Assembly: GCF_963455295.1 (NCBI RefSeq)
Contig: NZ_OY734020.1
Span: 3,844,001-3,908,000, forward strand
Origin: Candidatus Thiodiazotropha sp. CDECU1
GTDB taxonomy: Bacteria; Pseudomonadota; Gammaproteobacteria; Chromatiales; Chromatiaceae
Direction of reading: 5' to 3'
Length of the DNA: 64,000 nucleotides
Part shown: in pieces, positions 47,865 to 56,831 of the stretch
Numbering within the stretch: position 1 is the stretch's first letter
How the letters are laid out: every line of letters starts with the position of its first letter
Notes under the pieces: generated by a model
What the model was told of the DNA's origin: nothing
The model's input: the letters and a program-made list of their open reading frames with translations, nothing else
The model's database searches: none
Translations under genes and position numbers: made by a program

Positions 47865-48672
47865 GGGGACAGACCACGGTTTCACGGGTTTTGCATTTAA
47901 GTGCATTCTTAATAACCCTTTGGTCTCCCAGATCTACCCGGTGTAGCTCGTCTTCCCAGCTTTGCTTCTATTTGCTCGGCAAATCGTCTATCACCCAGTA
48001 CAAAATTACCATTGGTTGATTTCCTGATCTTATCGATAACATCAGGACCCAACTCATGGCGATACAATTCTCGATAGGCAATTTGTCTTTCAGTCATATC
48101 ACTACCCAAAGCCTCGTATAAGGGGTGTGGCTTTAATATGCCATTGCTCATTCCATGTCCATTTGCTTGATAACTTGACCAAGGATAGTCCGCCGGGTGA
48201 TCGACCAATTTGGCACGAACCGGATTCAATTCAATATAGCGATGACAGGTGTATAAATAGATCTCACTCTGAATCAGGCACGATCGATAGCGACCCTCCC
48301 ACAAGGTTCCACTACGTCTGTATGTTCGATTGACATACTGAACATACCGCTGGCCAAGCTTCTTCATCATATGTCCAGCTGATTCACTATTTTCTGGAGT
48401 CAATAGCAAGTGCACATGATTGGTCATCAGCACGTAGGCATGAACAGTACAGCCTGTCTCTACAGCATATTTTCCCAGCCACTCCAGGTAGATATGATAA
48501 TCCTGCCTTGCATAAAAGCAGGCTTGACGGTTATTACCTCTCTGAATAATGTGTAACGGGACATTTGGCAGCACTATCCTTGGGCGTCTTGGCATAACGA
48601 TCTTCCTTGATCATTGGGATTGATGACTAGGGTACTAAACGTTTATGTTGTTGGAAACCGTGGTCTGTCCCC
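47865..48672. mobile_element. RAYT unit bounded by an 18-bp inverted repeat
   Basis: GGGGACAGACCACGGTTT (47865-47882) recurs as its perfect reverse complement at 48655-48672, enclosing one tyrosine-transposase gene. This is the arrangement of a REP-associated tyrosine transposase with its cognate palindromes. I see no other copy of this repeat in the window. Confidence 0.8.
47909..48595 (-). CDS. REP-associated tyrosine transposase (RAYT)
   Basis: 228 residues, Y1 HUH superfamily: start PLHIIQRGNNRQACFY, the metal-binding HUH motif in TNHVHLLLTPE (H-x-H), and the tyrosine region RYVQYVNRTYRRSGTLWEGR. Tail basic. RAYTs process REP hairpins; most are single-copy and domesticated. The paralogue at 57596 shares the same layout but its flanking repeat is different. 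Confidence 0.93.
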   Translation of the reverse strand: MPRRPRIVLPNVPLHIIQRGNNRQACFYARQDYHIYLEWLGKYAVETGCTVHAYVLMTNHVHLLLTPENSESAGHMMKKLGQRYVQYVNRTYRRSGTLWEGRYRSCLIQSEIYLYTCHRYIELNPVRAKLVDHPADYPWSSYQANGHGMSNGILKPHPLYEALGSDMTERQIAYRELYRHELGPDVIDKIRKSTNGNFVLGDRRFAEQIEAKLGRRATPGRSGRPKGY

Positions 48673-48673
48673 T

Positions 48674-49564
48674 CTAGATCTCTATCATCACACCTTCTTG
48701 TGCCAATTCAAACTGGGGATCCCCTTCCCTTCCCACGCCATGGGTCTCCATGGCTTCATCGAATGCCGCTTCCAGATCGGCATCGCTACGGGTTGGTTCA
48801 TGATGGGTGAGAAATACCCGCTTGACCCCAGCTTCCCGTGATGCCTCGATACTTGATCCAAAAGTGCCATGCCCCCAGCCTTTACGTTTGGGGTACTCGG
48901 TATCGGTATAGGCAGTATCGATTACCAGAACATCGGCAGCATGGAAAAAATCCAGTACTCTGCTCCGTTGCTCATCCGCCATCTGTTGGTAATCGGCGTA
49001 GTCCACTTCATCCTGATTATAGATGTTGTATTGCCATTCGTGGTCACCGGTAAAGACAAACACCTTGCCACCGCATTCCAAGCGATAGCCGAAGTTCAGC
49101 ACCGGATGATGTAACAACATGCAACGCACATTGACTCCGCCGACTCGCACGTCCTGGCCTTCTTGTATGTTCAGATAGCTCATACGGGCGTTGAGCTCGG
49201 CTTCACGCACTGGAAAATAGGCATATTCCATTTGTCGGGCCAGCACCTCACCTATATCCCGCTGGGTTATGGGGTCGGCAGCGCCGTGGATAGTCACCTC
49301 GTTACCCGGTACGAAAATTGGTAAGAACATGGGTAAGCCTTGAATATGATCCCAATGGGTATGGGTGATAAAGAGATGGGCCTTGAGGGGAAACTCGGGT
49401 ATCAGACTCTGACCCAGAGGGAAAATACCCGTTCCACCATCCAGAATCAGCAGTTCGTTATTGTCTCCACGCACTTCAATACAGGTGGTATTGCCCCCAT
49501 AACGAACAGTCTTGGGTCCGGGTGATGGAATGGAGCCACGTACACCCCAAAATTTAAAACGCAC
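48674..49564 (-). CDS. MBL-fold metallo-hydrolase
   Basis: 297 residues. The beta-lactamase-fold site THTHWDHIQGLP (H-x-H-x-D-H) is followed by a TGDHEW motif and a late THHEPTRSD histidine. Starting from the GTG at 49564 (AAAGGA 8 nt before) gives VRFKFWGVRGSIPSPG, the typical N-terminus; the frame stays open to 49624. This group resembles phosphodiesterase-like MBL enzymes; the substrate is unknown. It follows the HDOD gene, with which it probably forms an operon. The RAYT repeat ends 2 nt past its stop. Confidence 0.87.
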   Translation of the reverse strand: MRFKFWGVRGSIPSPGPKTVRYGGNTTCIEVRGDNNELLILDGGTGIFPLGQSLIPEFPLKAHLFITHTHWDHIQGLPMFLPIFVPGNEVTIHGAADPITQRDIGEVLARQMEYAYFPVREAELNARMSYLNIQEGQDVRVGGVNVRCMLLHHPVLNFGYRLECGGKVFVFTGDHEWQYNIYNQDEVDYADYQQMADEQRSRVLDFFHAADVLVIDTAYTDTEYPKRKGWGHGTFGSSIEASREAGVKRVFLTHHEPTRSDADLEAAFDEAMETHGVGREGDPQFELAQEGVMIEI

Positions 49565-49641
49565 TTTACTTATCCTTTCCCAATGATGAAAAAACAGGGG
49601 CGTTGCGCCCAGAACATCATGCAAACATCTATGTCCATCAC

Positions 49642-50517
49642 TTAGAGTTGAGTGAACAAACGGGCCTTTTCCAATTCTCCATTGAGATCTCCCAATGCAG
49701 ACATCAGACCCGATAGATCACTGCCAAACCGTTCAGATACCAAGGGTGGAAACTCGGCAATCAGAGGATTGCCGGCATCGCCAAAGCCCAAGCAACGTAC
49801 GATCTGGTTAGCGGCAAACACCGCTTCGCACATGCCGTCATTGGCTTCCTCAGCCCCTAGTTCCGGGTGATGGTGATGATGAATGGCGTGTGCCAAAGCT
49901 GGGGGCAATTTCCAAATCTCAGCCAAGCGTCCGCCAATCTCATCGTGGCTGATCCCTTGTGTCTCCATCTCTACCTCATGCAAACTACGTTCTTGCTCAG
50001 CGGCTTGATCCAGACAGAGACGGAACTCCTCAGGTTTAAACTGTGCCAGCACAACTTTACCAAAATCGTGTAACAATCCGGCCACAAAGAAATCGGTGGC
50101 ATCTTTATCCGGCACACCCAAGTGCGTCGCCAGCAACTTGGCTACCGAAGCCACACCCAGTGAGTGGGCCAAAAACTGATTCATGTCTAATCCCGCCTTA
50201 TTACTCTTGGGCAACATGCCAATGGCGGCAATAGAGAGGGCCAGGTTCTTGATCGTGTTGATCCCCACATAGACCACACCGTGGTTGATAGAGTTAATCG
50301 GGCGTGACAGACCGAAATAGGCAGAATTGACCAGTTTCAGCACCTTCATGGTCATCACTGGATCGTGCTCAATGACCTGAACCAATGCCTTGGGAGCACA
50401 ATCGGGGCGGGAGGCCAGGTCCAGCACCTTGGTCACCCCCTGGGGAAAAGCGGGCATCTTCTCGACCAAGTCGGGTACTTCTGCCGCATTAATCGTCATA
50501 AGCCTGATATCCCCCAT
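49642..50517 (-). CDS. HDOD-domain signalling protein
   Basis: 291 residues, HDOD domain (about 15-215): MPAFPQGVTKVLDLAS, LVNSAYFGL, and an HD-like GLLHDFGKVVLA followed by HHHHHPEL. HDOD proteins are non-catalytic or weakly catalytic HD relatives that sit in signalling networks, often with MBL or GGDEF partners. Here the downstream gene is the MBL-fold hydrolase. Start at the first ATG or at MTIN six codons later. Confidence 0.88.
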   Translation of the reverse strand: MGDIRLMTINAAEVPDLVEKMPAFPQGVTKVLDLASRPDCAPKALVQVIEHDPVMTMKVLKLVNSAYFGLSRPINSINHGVVYVGINTIKNLALSIAAIGMLPKSNKAGLDMNQFLAHSLGVASVAKLLATHLGVPDKDATDFFVAGLLHDFGKVVLAQFKPEEFRLCLDQAAEQERSLHEVEMETQGISHDEIGGRLAEIWKLPPALAHAIHHHHHPELGAEEANDGMCEAVFAANQIVRCLGFGDAGNPLIAEFPPLVSERFGSDLSGLMSALGDLNGELEKARLFTQL

Positions 50518-50628
50518 TTAATAGACTCATTGGGATTGACCACCAGGTGACTGGCAGACTTTATCTATCCCAATCGATCCTTATTCTACTCCATCTCTCA
50601 GCCCAATAGCCGTTAAAGAGACGTAAGG

Positions 50629-52164
50629 TCAATATCGTTCGATTCCCCTTTGATGATTATCTAACCTGGCCGGAGAACGCTCGGGTATAGGGCGAACATT
50701 TTGCTCAATTCGGTGTGAGGTCGTTAGCTTATCCACTTCGGCTTTAACCTGCGGAAGACGAGTCATGATGCCGAGGGGACTCATTCCCGGTTTATCGGCA
50801 ATGCTCTTAAAGGTAGTTGCCAGTTTGCGTGCTGGCCTGTATTCCCGGTCCAAACTCAGTGCTTTGTCCAGGTCCGCCAGGGCAGCTTTAGGTTGAGACA
50901 TACCCAGGTTGGCGACACTGCGCAGTAGAAAGGCGTTGGGGTTATAGGGGGTTAGTTCAATGGCCCGGGAAAAATCACGGTAGCCTTCCGTGTTGCCATT
51001 GCTGTCAGTTTTATTTGCGAGTATTCGGCTGGCGCCCCGGAGTTGGAAGGCGGCTGCCAGATTGACGTTGTCTGTCAGTGGATCGGAACTATCGATATAG
51101 CGTGAAAAAGCATCGATGGCCTGTTCGTGGCGTTCACCGTAGTAACGGTATAGGCCAGCGACAAAGTCGATCACCGGCAGGCTGAATCGAGGCTTGACCA
51201 ACCAGGCGGCAACCCAGCTATCGCGGGCGCCCAGATCGATGCGGTACCAGAGGCCGTGACCTTTTCGATAGCGCATATCCAGTACCCGTATGGGCTCTCT
51301 ACCCAGGTTACGGGTGGCGACTACCGCATGGTCGGTTCCCGGTCCATTCCGCAAGTTGACGCGATTTGAGGTTCCGCTCACTTCTCTGGGGGGGAGACGC
51401 AATTTGCCGAACGTTCCAGCATTAAGATAACCGAATCCACCTTCAGGAAGCGCTACCTTGAACCATGCGCCGGTCATATCCACAGCTCGAATGGCTTTAT
51501 TGGCGGCTAGCTTCCTTAGGGTCCTGGCATTCTTGTCGGGCCTGGATTTAATATCAACTCGGGCACTGGTAACCAAAGTGCGGTCAAACAATGCGTTACG
51601 CAGTAGTAGATCAGCATCGAAGTTGAAACGCTTGTATGCAAGATCAGCTTCAATGCGCGTATGCTGCTGTTCCTCGAGCCATCTGCTGGGACCGGCTATC
51701 ACTTTACTGCCAAGGCCGAATTTGAGTCCGCTTTGCTTGTCGTCGGTGAGCAGGGAAAGATAGGTTTGGATCGCCAGTTCGTCGTTGTCAGACGAAACTA
51801 CGCCCCAGATTACCATTCGCGCTTTTTGGTGACGGGCGATTCTCTCCGCCGCAATGTGGTAGTCCTGCTTCAACAGATCGACCAGGCGTTCACCGGGAGG
51901 GGTTTCGGCGACGATGACACCTGCCCCCGCCTGGTCGCTGATTGCTGTAAGCACTTCACGCCAGATCAGGCAACTTAGAGACTTTCCGAGTCCACTGTCA
52001 AAGGGATCTAGATATTCCACGACAACCGCTTTCAAGGGTACGTGAGCCAGTACTTCGGGCGTTTTCGCACGTTTGTCTTGGAATTCTGCCATCACCTGTG
52101 CGCCTGCAATGGCGCCGTTCCAGCAGAGCATCAGAAACAGCATCAGTATTATCCAGCGAATCAT
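50629..52164 (-). CDS. exported SH3b-SH3b-TPR protein
   Basis: 511 residues with a signal peptide (IILMLFLMLCWNGAIAGA). About 40-165 is a TolB-N/CsgG-like alpha/beta region (AVVVEYLDPFDSGLG, ARHQKARMVIWGVV). Then two bacterial SH3 domains (about 200-255, RVDIKSRPDKNART; and about 265-330, RVNLRNGPGTDHAVV). TPR-like helices follow at 335-450 (FSRAIELTPYNPNAFLLRSV). It is the last of three overlapping genes; its ATGA overlap with the upstream gene gives translational coupling. SH3b domains often bind peptidoglycan, so an envelope position is likely. Confidence 0.8.
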   Translation of the reverse strand: MIRWIILMLFLMLCWNGAIAGAQVMAEFQDKRAKTPEVLAHVPLKAVVVEYLDPFDSGLGKSLSCLIWREVLTAISDQAGAGVIVAETPPGERLVDLLKQDYHIAAERIARHQKARMVIWGVVSSDNDELAIQTYLSLLTDDKQSGLKFGLGSKVIAGPSRWLEEQQHTRIEADLAYKRFNFDADLLLRNALFDRTLVTSARVDIKSRPDKNARTLRKLAANKAIRAVDMTGAWFKVALPEGGFGYLNAGTFGKLRLPPREVSGTSNRVNLRNGPGTDHAVVATRNLGREPIRVLDMRYRKGHGLWYRIDLGARDSWVAAWLVKPRFSLPVIDFVAGLYRYYGERHEQAIDAFSRYIDSSDPLTDNVNLAAAFQLRGASRILANKTDSNGNTEGYRDFSRAIELTPYNPNAFLLRSVANLGMSQPKAALADLDKALSLDREYRPARKLATTFKSIADKPGMSPLGIMTRLPQVKAEVDKLTTSHRIEQNVRPIPERSPARLDNHQRGIERY

Positions 52165-53204
52165 GACTCACCCTCCCGGCGAATGAGGTCAAGCAGTGCG
52201 TCAATCTGCTGATTGAGCATGTCATCATCGATGCCCAGTACGCTTTTCTGGGCCTTCAGAAAAGCCTCGGCGCGCTTCAGGCCGGCCTGTCGTTTCTGCT
52301 GGTCGTCTTGCTTCATCGCTTCCCGGGTTTCATAAAGTGCCAGAGCGAAGACCGTGGTACCGCCCCAGGTTTTGCTTAGGCTTCGGGAGAGGCGGCTGGG
52401 GCTAAAATCATCCTTGGAAATCCGGTCATCGAGAAACAGGCTACCGGGTTGAAAATCAGGTAGCAGAGGAATGATTCGGTACTCCGAAGCCAGCTCGATG
52501 GTCTCGTCACCGTCACTGACCGTTAGTTCCGCTTCACCCAGGATGACTGCCAGGGCGTCTTCGGAGTGGGCAAAGGCGCGTAACTTGATGGAGTTGTCTT
52601 GCTTGATCTCATCAGGGATCGGGTCGAAGGTTATATTGGCTGGTAACTGCAACTGTTGCAGGTGTGTAATGATGCCGCGGCGTAAATGTCGTGGCAGCCT
52701 CCGGTTCAGATTTGTCAGTGAATCGTCCGTGTTGCCTTCCCCGGCGCCGAATAGGTCGTAGCTGCGGTGAAAGATTCTCCTGAAGGGGGTAATTGCGGGT
52801 TCCTCAATGTCTGTCGGCGAGGAAACTTCGACTGCGGTATCGGGATCGTTCTTAGGCTCCAAGCGAACCCTGAGATCCTTGACGATGAATTGCCCGCGGG
52901 TTTGGGTCGAGCGCATGCGTGTTGCTTTGTGATAGCCGGCTTTACTGAACTCAAGGTTGAGGAAATTGGTGTCCATCGCCGCGCTATCGAAGCCATCTGT
53001 CAGGTCAAACCGGAAAGCGCCATCGTTATCGGTTTGTTCCGAAACCAACCAGCTGGTACCGCTCAGCAACGCTCTGATAGAGACACCGGGTAGACCGTTT
53101 CCGCTTGCGTCATCGATCACATGCCCGGTGATTGGTTCTGACTTAGCTAAGCCACTGCTGATAAGGCTAAGGATAAGTAACAGAAATGGGATGAATCTGT
53201 TCAT
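52161..53204 (-). CDS. exported protein with carboxypeptidase-regulatory-like domain
   Basis: 347 residues with a signal peptide (FIPFLLLILSLISSGLAKSE). About 30-115 is a carboxypeptidase-regulatory-like beta sandwich (ITGHVIDDASGNGLPGVSIR). The remainder, rich in Asp, Arg and Leu, has no family I can name. It overlaps both neighbours by 4 nt: its start with the TIR gene's stop, its stop with the SH3b gene's start. A second in-frame start lies at 53219. The middle gene of the operon. Confidence 0.78.
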   Translation of the reverse strand: MNRFIPFLLLILSLISSGLAKSEPITGHVIDDASGNGLPGVSIRALLSGTSWLVSEQTDNDGAFRFDLTDGFDSAAMDTNFLNLEFSKAGYHKATRMRSTQTRGQFIVKDLRVRLEPKNDPDTAVEVSSPTDIEEPAITPFRRIFHRSYDLFGAGEGNTDDSLTNLNRRLPRHLRRGIITHLQQLQLPANITFDPIPDEIKQDNSIKLRAFAHSEDALAVILGEAELTVSDGDETIELASEYRIIPLLPDFQPGSLFLDDRISKDDFSPSRLSRSLSKTWGGTTVFALALYETREAMKQDDQQKRQAGLKRAEAFLKAQKSVLGIDDDMLNQQIDALLDLIRREGES

Positions 53205-54226
53205 CTTCCTGGTTGACATTTATAGTTGATGGTTGCCGGTTGTTGGTCATTCCATTGATGCCAGGACAATGGGTAATGGAAATCAGCACAACCAGGTTTA
53301 CGCACAATTAACTTACGGGGCCGATCCGCAAACGAGGTCGCCACTCGCATTCCAAATTCGCCGTTTTCTGTACTGACGGGCACTTCCCCTCCCAACGAGA
53401 TTTCCCGCCCGAGCGCATCGACTGCCAGGATGTGCATCTCGTTCCAGTCAGAGGCGACGATTCCACCGCTGATATGATCCACGGCTGGAGTAAGCCAACG
53501 CGTAGTCCAAGTATAGACGATTGAAATTCCTATCAGTGCGACCAAGCCAGTGACTGCAATCCACCAGCGGTGACGATATCGTTGGCGGTGAATACGCCAG
53601 CCCAGCATCAGGGTCAGCAGCAATGTTATGCCTACCAACACGGCTTCAGTGGCCCAGGTGGTAAAGTGAAGTGGAGATGCGGCCAGACTACCGGTCAATC
53701 TATCCAGTATCAGAGTGGACCAACCCATTGCCGCGAGTAGCAGAATTGAACAAACAACGCCAAGTGCGATCGCAATGGGATAACGCCAGGGGTAGGGTTG
53801 AATCCTCGATTGCGGACGTTTCTCACCGGTCGACCCCTTGCCTAGCCGAACACGAATATCGTCGATCAGCTTTGTATAATCCTCAGACACCTGGTCCAGT
53901 TCGCCGGAATCGAGCTGGGCGGTGTGAAGGGTACGGAATTCGAGGGGTGGAGTGGTACCGTCAAGGGACACAGGCACGAGTTTTTCCAGACGAATACCCT
54001 CTGTCGCTTCTGCCCTGACCCAGCGGGATGCAACCGAGTGTTCAGACCAGAGCACTACCACGCAGTGCACCTGCTTCAAGACCTTTTCAATCTCGCGGGC
54101 GAACTCCTGTCCAGCCCGCAGTTGGGGGTCCCACCAGACACTAATGCCTGCCGCTTCCAATTGCGTCGCCAAATGCTGCGCGACTTCCACATCCTCATGG
54201 GCATAGCTAATGAAGAGATCCTTCAT
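53201..54226 (-). CDS. TIR-domain transmembrane protein
   Basis: 341 residues. The N-terminal TIR (about 1-130) starts MKDLFISYAHEDVEVAQHLA with VWWDPQLRAGQEF and VVVLWSEHSVASRWVRAEA. The Glu in WVRAEA (about residue 73) occupies the NADase catalytic position. A linker leads to three hydrophobic segments (about 145-170, 190-212, 220-242) and an extracytoplasmic beta-like domain of about 95 residues. ATG at 54226 is the likely start. As the first gene of the coupled operon, it links a cytoplasmic TIR to an envelope domain. Confidence 0.85.
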   Translation of the reverse strand: MKDLFISYAHEDVEVAQHLATQLEAAGISVWWDPQLRAGQEFAREIEKVLKQVHCVVVLWSEHSVASRWVRAEATEGIRLEKLVPVSLDGTTPPLEFRTLHTAQLDSGELDQVSEDYTKLIDDIRVRLGKGSTGEKRPQSRIQPYPWRYPIAIALGVVCSILLLAAMGWSTLILDRLTGSLAASPLHFTTWATEAVLVGITLLLTLMLGWRIHRQRYRHRWWIAVTGLVALIGISIVYTWTTRWLTPAVDHISGGIVASDWNEMHILAVDALGREISLGGEVPVSTENGEFGMRVATSFADRPRKLIVRKPGCADFHYPLSWHQWNDQQPATINYKCQPGR

Positions 54227-54433
54227 TTTGCCACTCCGGAGCATTCACTCTCAATATTGGATCGACTTGATGATAGTCCAGGTTGCCGACCGGGCGAAAC
54301 AGTCATGGACAGCTTTGTTGTGTTCACACATACCTTATTAATTGTTGCAGTCTTCGGGGGACGCCCACAGCTAGTTTTACCAAATACTATTCGTTCCGGC
54401 ACTCTACTACAACCATCATCTATCAAGGAGTGA

Positions 54434-54822
54434 CAGGTTATTCTCCATGTCAATACCCGGCTTGTAGCCGGCTGGAGCGATCATGAAGTTATCGAACGCT
54501 GGGAGCGCCTCTTTTCACTCCCGGTGATTGTCCCGTGCTATCTGGTTTCAGCGCCTATCACTCAGGCAGAGCGCGATGCGGTCTGTTACCTATTGCCGGT
54601 TACCCACGACAGGATATGCCCAAGGGGTTACCCTTACGTCATAAAGACTATCTTGAGCTTGTCGATTGGACGGGACGCGCCATTCTTGAATACAAACGGG
54701 GTTACATACCTGATCATCAACACCCTGTTCTTGAACGATTACAGATCGATCCCAAGCATTGGCTCTACATGACGCAGCATTTCGAAAGTCGTTTTAAAGG
54801 AATGATTCGAATATTCACTTAA
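54434..54822 (+). pseudogene. remnant of a large IS200/RAYT-like transposase
   Basis: Two frames joined by a deletion near 54595. The first reads VILHVNTRLVAGWSDHEVIE and RWERLFSLP, the region after the HUH motif of ~320-residue Y1 transposases. The second reads YPRQDMPKGLPLRHKDYLEL, VDWTGRAILEYKRG and HWLYMTQHFESRFKGM, the C-terminal region of the same family. The HUH motif and the tyrosine are gone. Inactive. Confidence 0.72.
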
Positions 54823-54849
54823 CCGCACTATATATCGCTGTTTTTCTGA

Positions 54850-55476
54850 GTGGATGGTATCACCTTCGTGTTTCTTTGCCCGTCAAAAGGAGGGGTGTTT
54901 TTGGAATGGGTGTCTTGTCTATTGAATGATAAATATGAGCAGGAAGCGGATCGTGTTTCCGAGCAGGTGATGCGTATGCCAGATTCAGCTCTACAACGGC
55001 AAACTGATGAAGAAAAACAGGATGATGTCATTCAAGCAAAGCGTGTTGAAAAAACATCAACTTCTACTAAATATGTGCAATTGCCATCATTAAATAATGG
55101 GCATTCCCTGCCCAAAGCCACACAGCAGTTTTTTTCATCACGCATGGATTATGATTTCAGTCATGTTAGTGTGCACAGTGATACGCAGGCGGCACAAAGT
55201 GCAAGTGATCTTAACGCCAGAGCCTATACCTATGGCAATAATGTTGTCTTTAACAAAGGTGAATATACACCAGATTCACATGCTGGAAAGAAACTGTTAG
55301 CGCATGAATTAACGCATGTCATACAGCAGAATGGCGGCAGGCATGGTGGCTCTCTGATCCAACGCTATAGTCATACCAATGACTGCCCGGAAAGTTTTTT
55401 AATAAAATATGTCTGGCCTGGACATGATCTTGCAAAGAACGAAATAAGGGTACTGACCCCTTTTCTCTTCTCTTAA
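54850..55476 (+). pseudogene. DUF4157 fragment (eCIS-associated metalloprotease-like domain)
   Basis: The frame reads KYEQEADRVSEQVMRMP and later FFSSRMDYDFSHVSVHSD, NARAYTYGNNVVFNKGEY and LLAHELTHVIQQNGG. This is the DUF4157 module with its HExxH-type zinc site, found in proteins linked to extracellular contractile systems and polymorphic toxins. The expected N-terminal part is missing, and the C-terminal part stops where a RAYT-type repeat begins (55441), so the last 12 codons are repeat sequence. Probably a dead fragment. Confidence 0.72.
55441..55463. repeat. orphan copy of the second RAYT's flanking repeat
   Basis: The 23 bases here are identical to 58300-58322, the right flank of the RAYT unit at 57.5 kb, and include the GGGTACTGACCCCTTT arm. 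No transposase is attached. It truncates the DUF4157 frame. Confidence 0.8.
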
Positions 55477-55502
55477 AAACCGTCCTTGAGAACAAGGACG
55501 GC
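55474..55502 (-). terminator. intrinsic terminator of the sigma/DsrE operon
   Basis: On the minus strand CCGTCCTT-GTTCTC-AAGGACGG is followed by TTTTTAAG. It lies 32 nt past the stop of the secreted DsrE gene and ends the three-gene ECF operon. Confidence 0.88.
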
Positions 55503-55533
55503 GTGTATCAACGATATCAATTTATTAATTACA

Positions 55534-56010
55534 TCAGGGTTTTATATAGGTATACCCCACCGCTTGCAGCTTAGCCAGTTCAGCAACCCCACTCGGCACC
55601 ACATCACCGTCGGAGGAGTCGTAGAGGTGTTCCGCGATATCGATCTTCTTACCTTTAACGGTATTGGCGCAAACCTTGAAGTTGACTCCTTGATCTTTGA
55701 GGCCGGATATCTTGGCCTGCATATCATCCGTTGCGTTTCCCCGCGGTAATTTTGTCTCTGCAGCGAGATCCGGCTCAAGTAACAAACTCAATCCCTTACC
55801 GTGCAGGACCACCTTGAGATCCAGGTTCTCAGCGCCAACCGCATTGATATGATTCTGGATGTTGCGCATCGCCCCCGCCTGGGTTTTAGGATTGTCATAG
55901 TTGATATGGTAGACCACCTTCTGCTTACCATAGGAATCGGCGACGGCGATACTGAAAGCGACCATACCGAGTAAAACCATGGTGCACTGTAAAATTCGAA
56001 TTATCTTCAT
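55534..56010 (-). CDS. secreted DsrE-family protein
   Basis: 158 residues with a signal peptide (CTMVLLGMVAFSIAVADS). The mature DsrE/F-like domain has KVVYHINYDNPKTQ, DLKVVLHGKGLSLLL and a conserved Cys in FKVCANTV, ending VGYTYIKP. DsrE-type proteins bind or transfer sulfur through such cysteines. The domain is clearly related to the C-terminal domain of the anti-sigma-like protein encoded upstream. ATG at 56010 is preferred (GAGG 9 nt before). Last gene of the operon. Confidence 0.85.
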   Translation of the reverse strand: MKIIRILQCTMVLLGMVAFSIAVADSYGKQKVVYHINYDNPKTQAGAMRNIQNHINAVGAENLDLKVVLHGKGLSLLLEPDLAAETKLPRGNATDDMQAKISGLKDQGVNFKVCANTVKGKKIDIAEHLYDSSDGDVVPSGVAELAKLQAVGYTYIKP

Positions 56011-56087
56011 CTGTTGCATCCTCACATTGGCTTCAGGCACTTAGTTATATTGAGTGATTTCGCCCTTGTGCCATTTGCAGGGCGTAA

Positions 56088-56831
56088 TCATACTTGGATA
56101 TAGAACCAACCTTGGTTCTGACGGCGTACGACATGGGCAACACCGGATTCGGTAGTGGCTGCCTCCGGTAGCAGGACAACTTCTATGCCTTTTTCCACGC
56201 TTAGTCGTTGGATGGTGTTGCGACAGGCGACGAAAGTAAGGGCGGGATAGTCCTGTACCATGCGGGATATCCGCTCACCCTCGGTCGACAGCTTGGAGCG
56301 AAGCAGCCCCAATCCATTACCGTGGGCCACCACCTCGACGCGCACCGTCTCGCCGCGTCCATGAAAGTCGAGCAGTAAACCCTCAACCTCGTCCAAAAGC
56401 TCCCTTGAGCTGATCCGGTCGATATCCTGCACATGAAACACCACGCGCATCTCTTGATCGGAGGCAATCGCCGGGCGATGTCCGCGCCCCTCGGGATCCA
56501 GAACGACGAAACGCTCCGCACCGCTCCATGACAACAAAGGGGTCAGCTGCTGAAATATCAGGGTGACGCCGACAAGCAATAACAGGGCTGCAGCCATAGC
56601 CAATGGAATTCGCTCCGATTTTTTGCTGCGGCGCTCAGACTTCGGCTGGGGTGGCTCCGCATAGGCAAGGCGGACGGATTCCTTTAGCTCGCGTAAATGA
56701 CACAGCTCGGTGGCAGCAACATAGTCATCCCGGACCTGGCGTAATTTCTCAGCCTGTTCGCTGGGAGAATATTCCTTGTCGACCAAGGCATTGAGCATCT
56801 CTTCAGAGATTCCTGGTCCAATCTTTTTCAT
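56088..56831 (-). CDS. anti-sigma-like membrane protein with a DsrE-like C-terminal domain
   Basis: 247 residues. The cytoplasmic part (1-75, ISEEMLNALVDKEYSPSEQ) is an anti-sigma-type helical region without the zinc HxxxCxxC motif. One membrane segment (about 76-97, IPLAMAAALLLLVGVTLIF) follows, then an extracytoplasmic DsrE-like domain (about 125-247) with MRVVFHVQDI, RVEVVAHGNGLGLLR and LTFVACRNTI. These align with the secreted DsrE protein downstream, including the Cys. The start overlaps the sigma gene's stop by 4 nt (ATGA). A fusion of an anti-sigma to a sulfur-transfer-type fold is unusual. Confidence 0.8.
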   Translation of the reverse strand: MKKIGPGISEEMLNALVDKEYSPSEQAEKLRQVRDDYVAATELCHLRELKESVRLAYAEPPQPKSERRSKKSERIPLAMAAALLLLVGVTLIFQQLTPLLSWSGAERFVVLDPEGRGHRPAIASDQEMRVVFHVQDIDRISSRELLDEVEGLLLDFHGRGETVRVEVVAHGNGLGLLRSKLSTEGERISRMVQDYPALTFVACRNTIQRLSVEKGIEVVLLPEAATTESGVAHVVRRQNQGWFYIQV

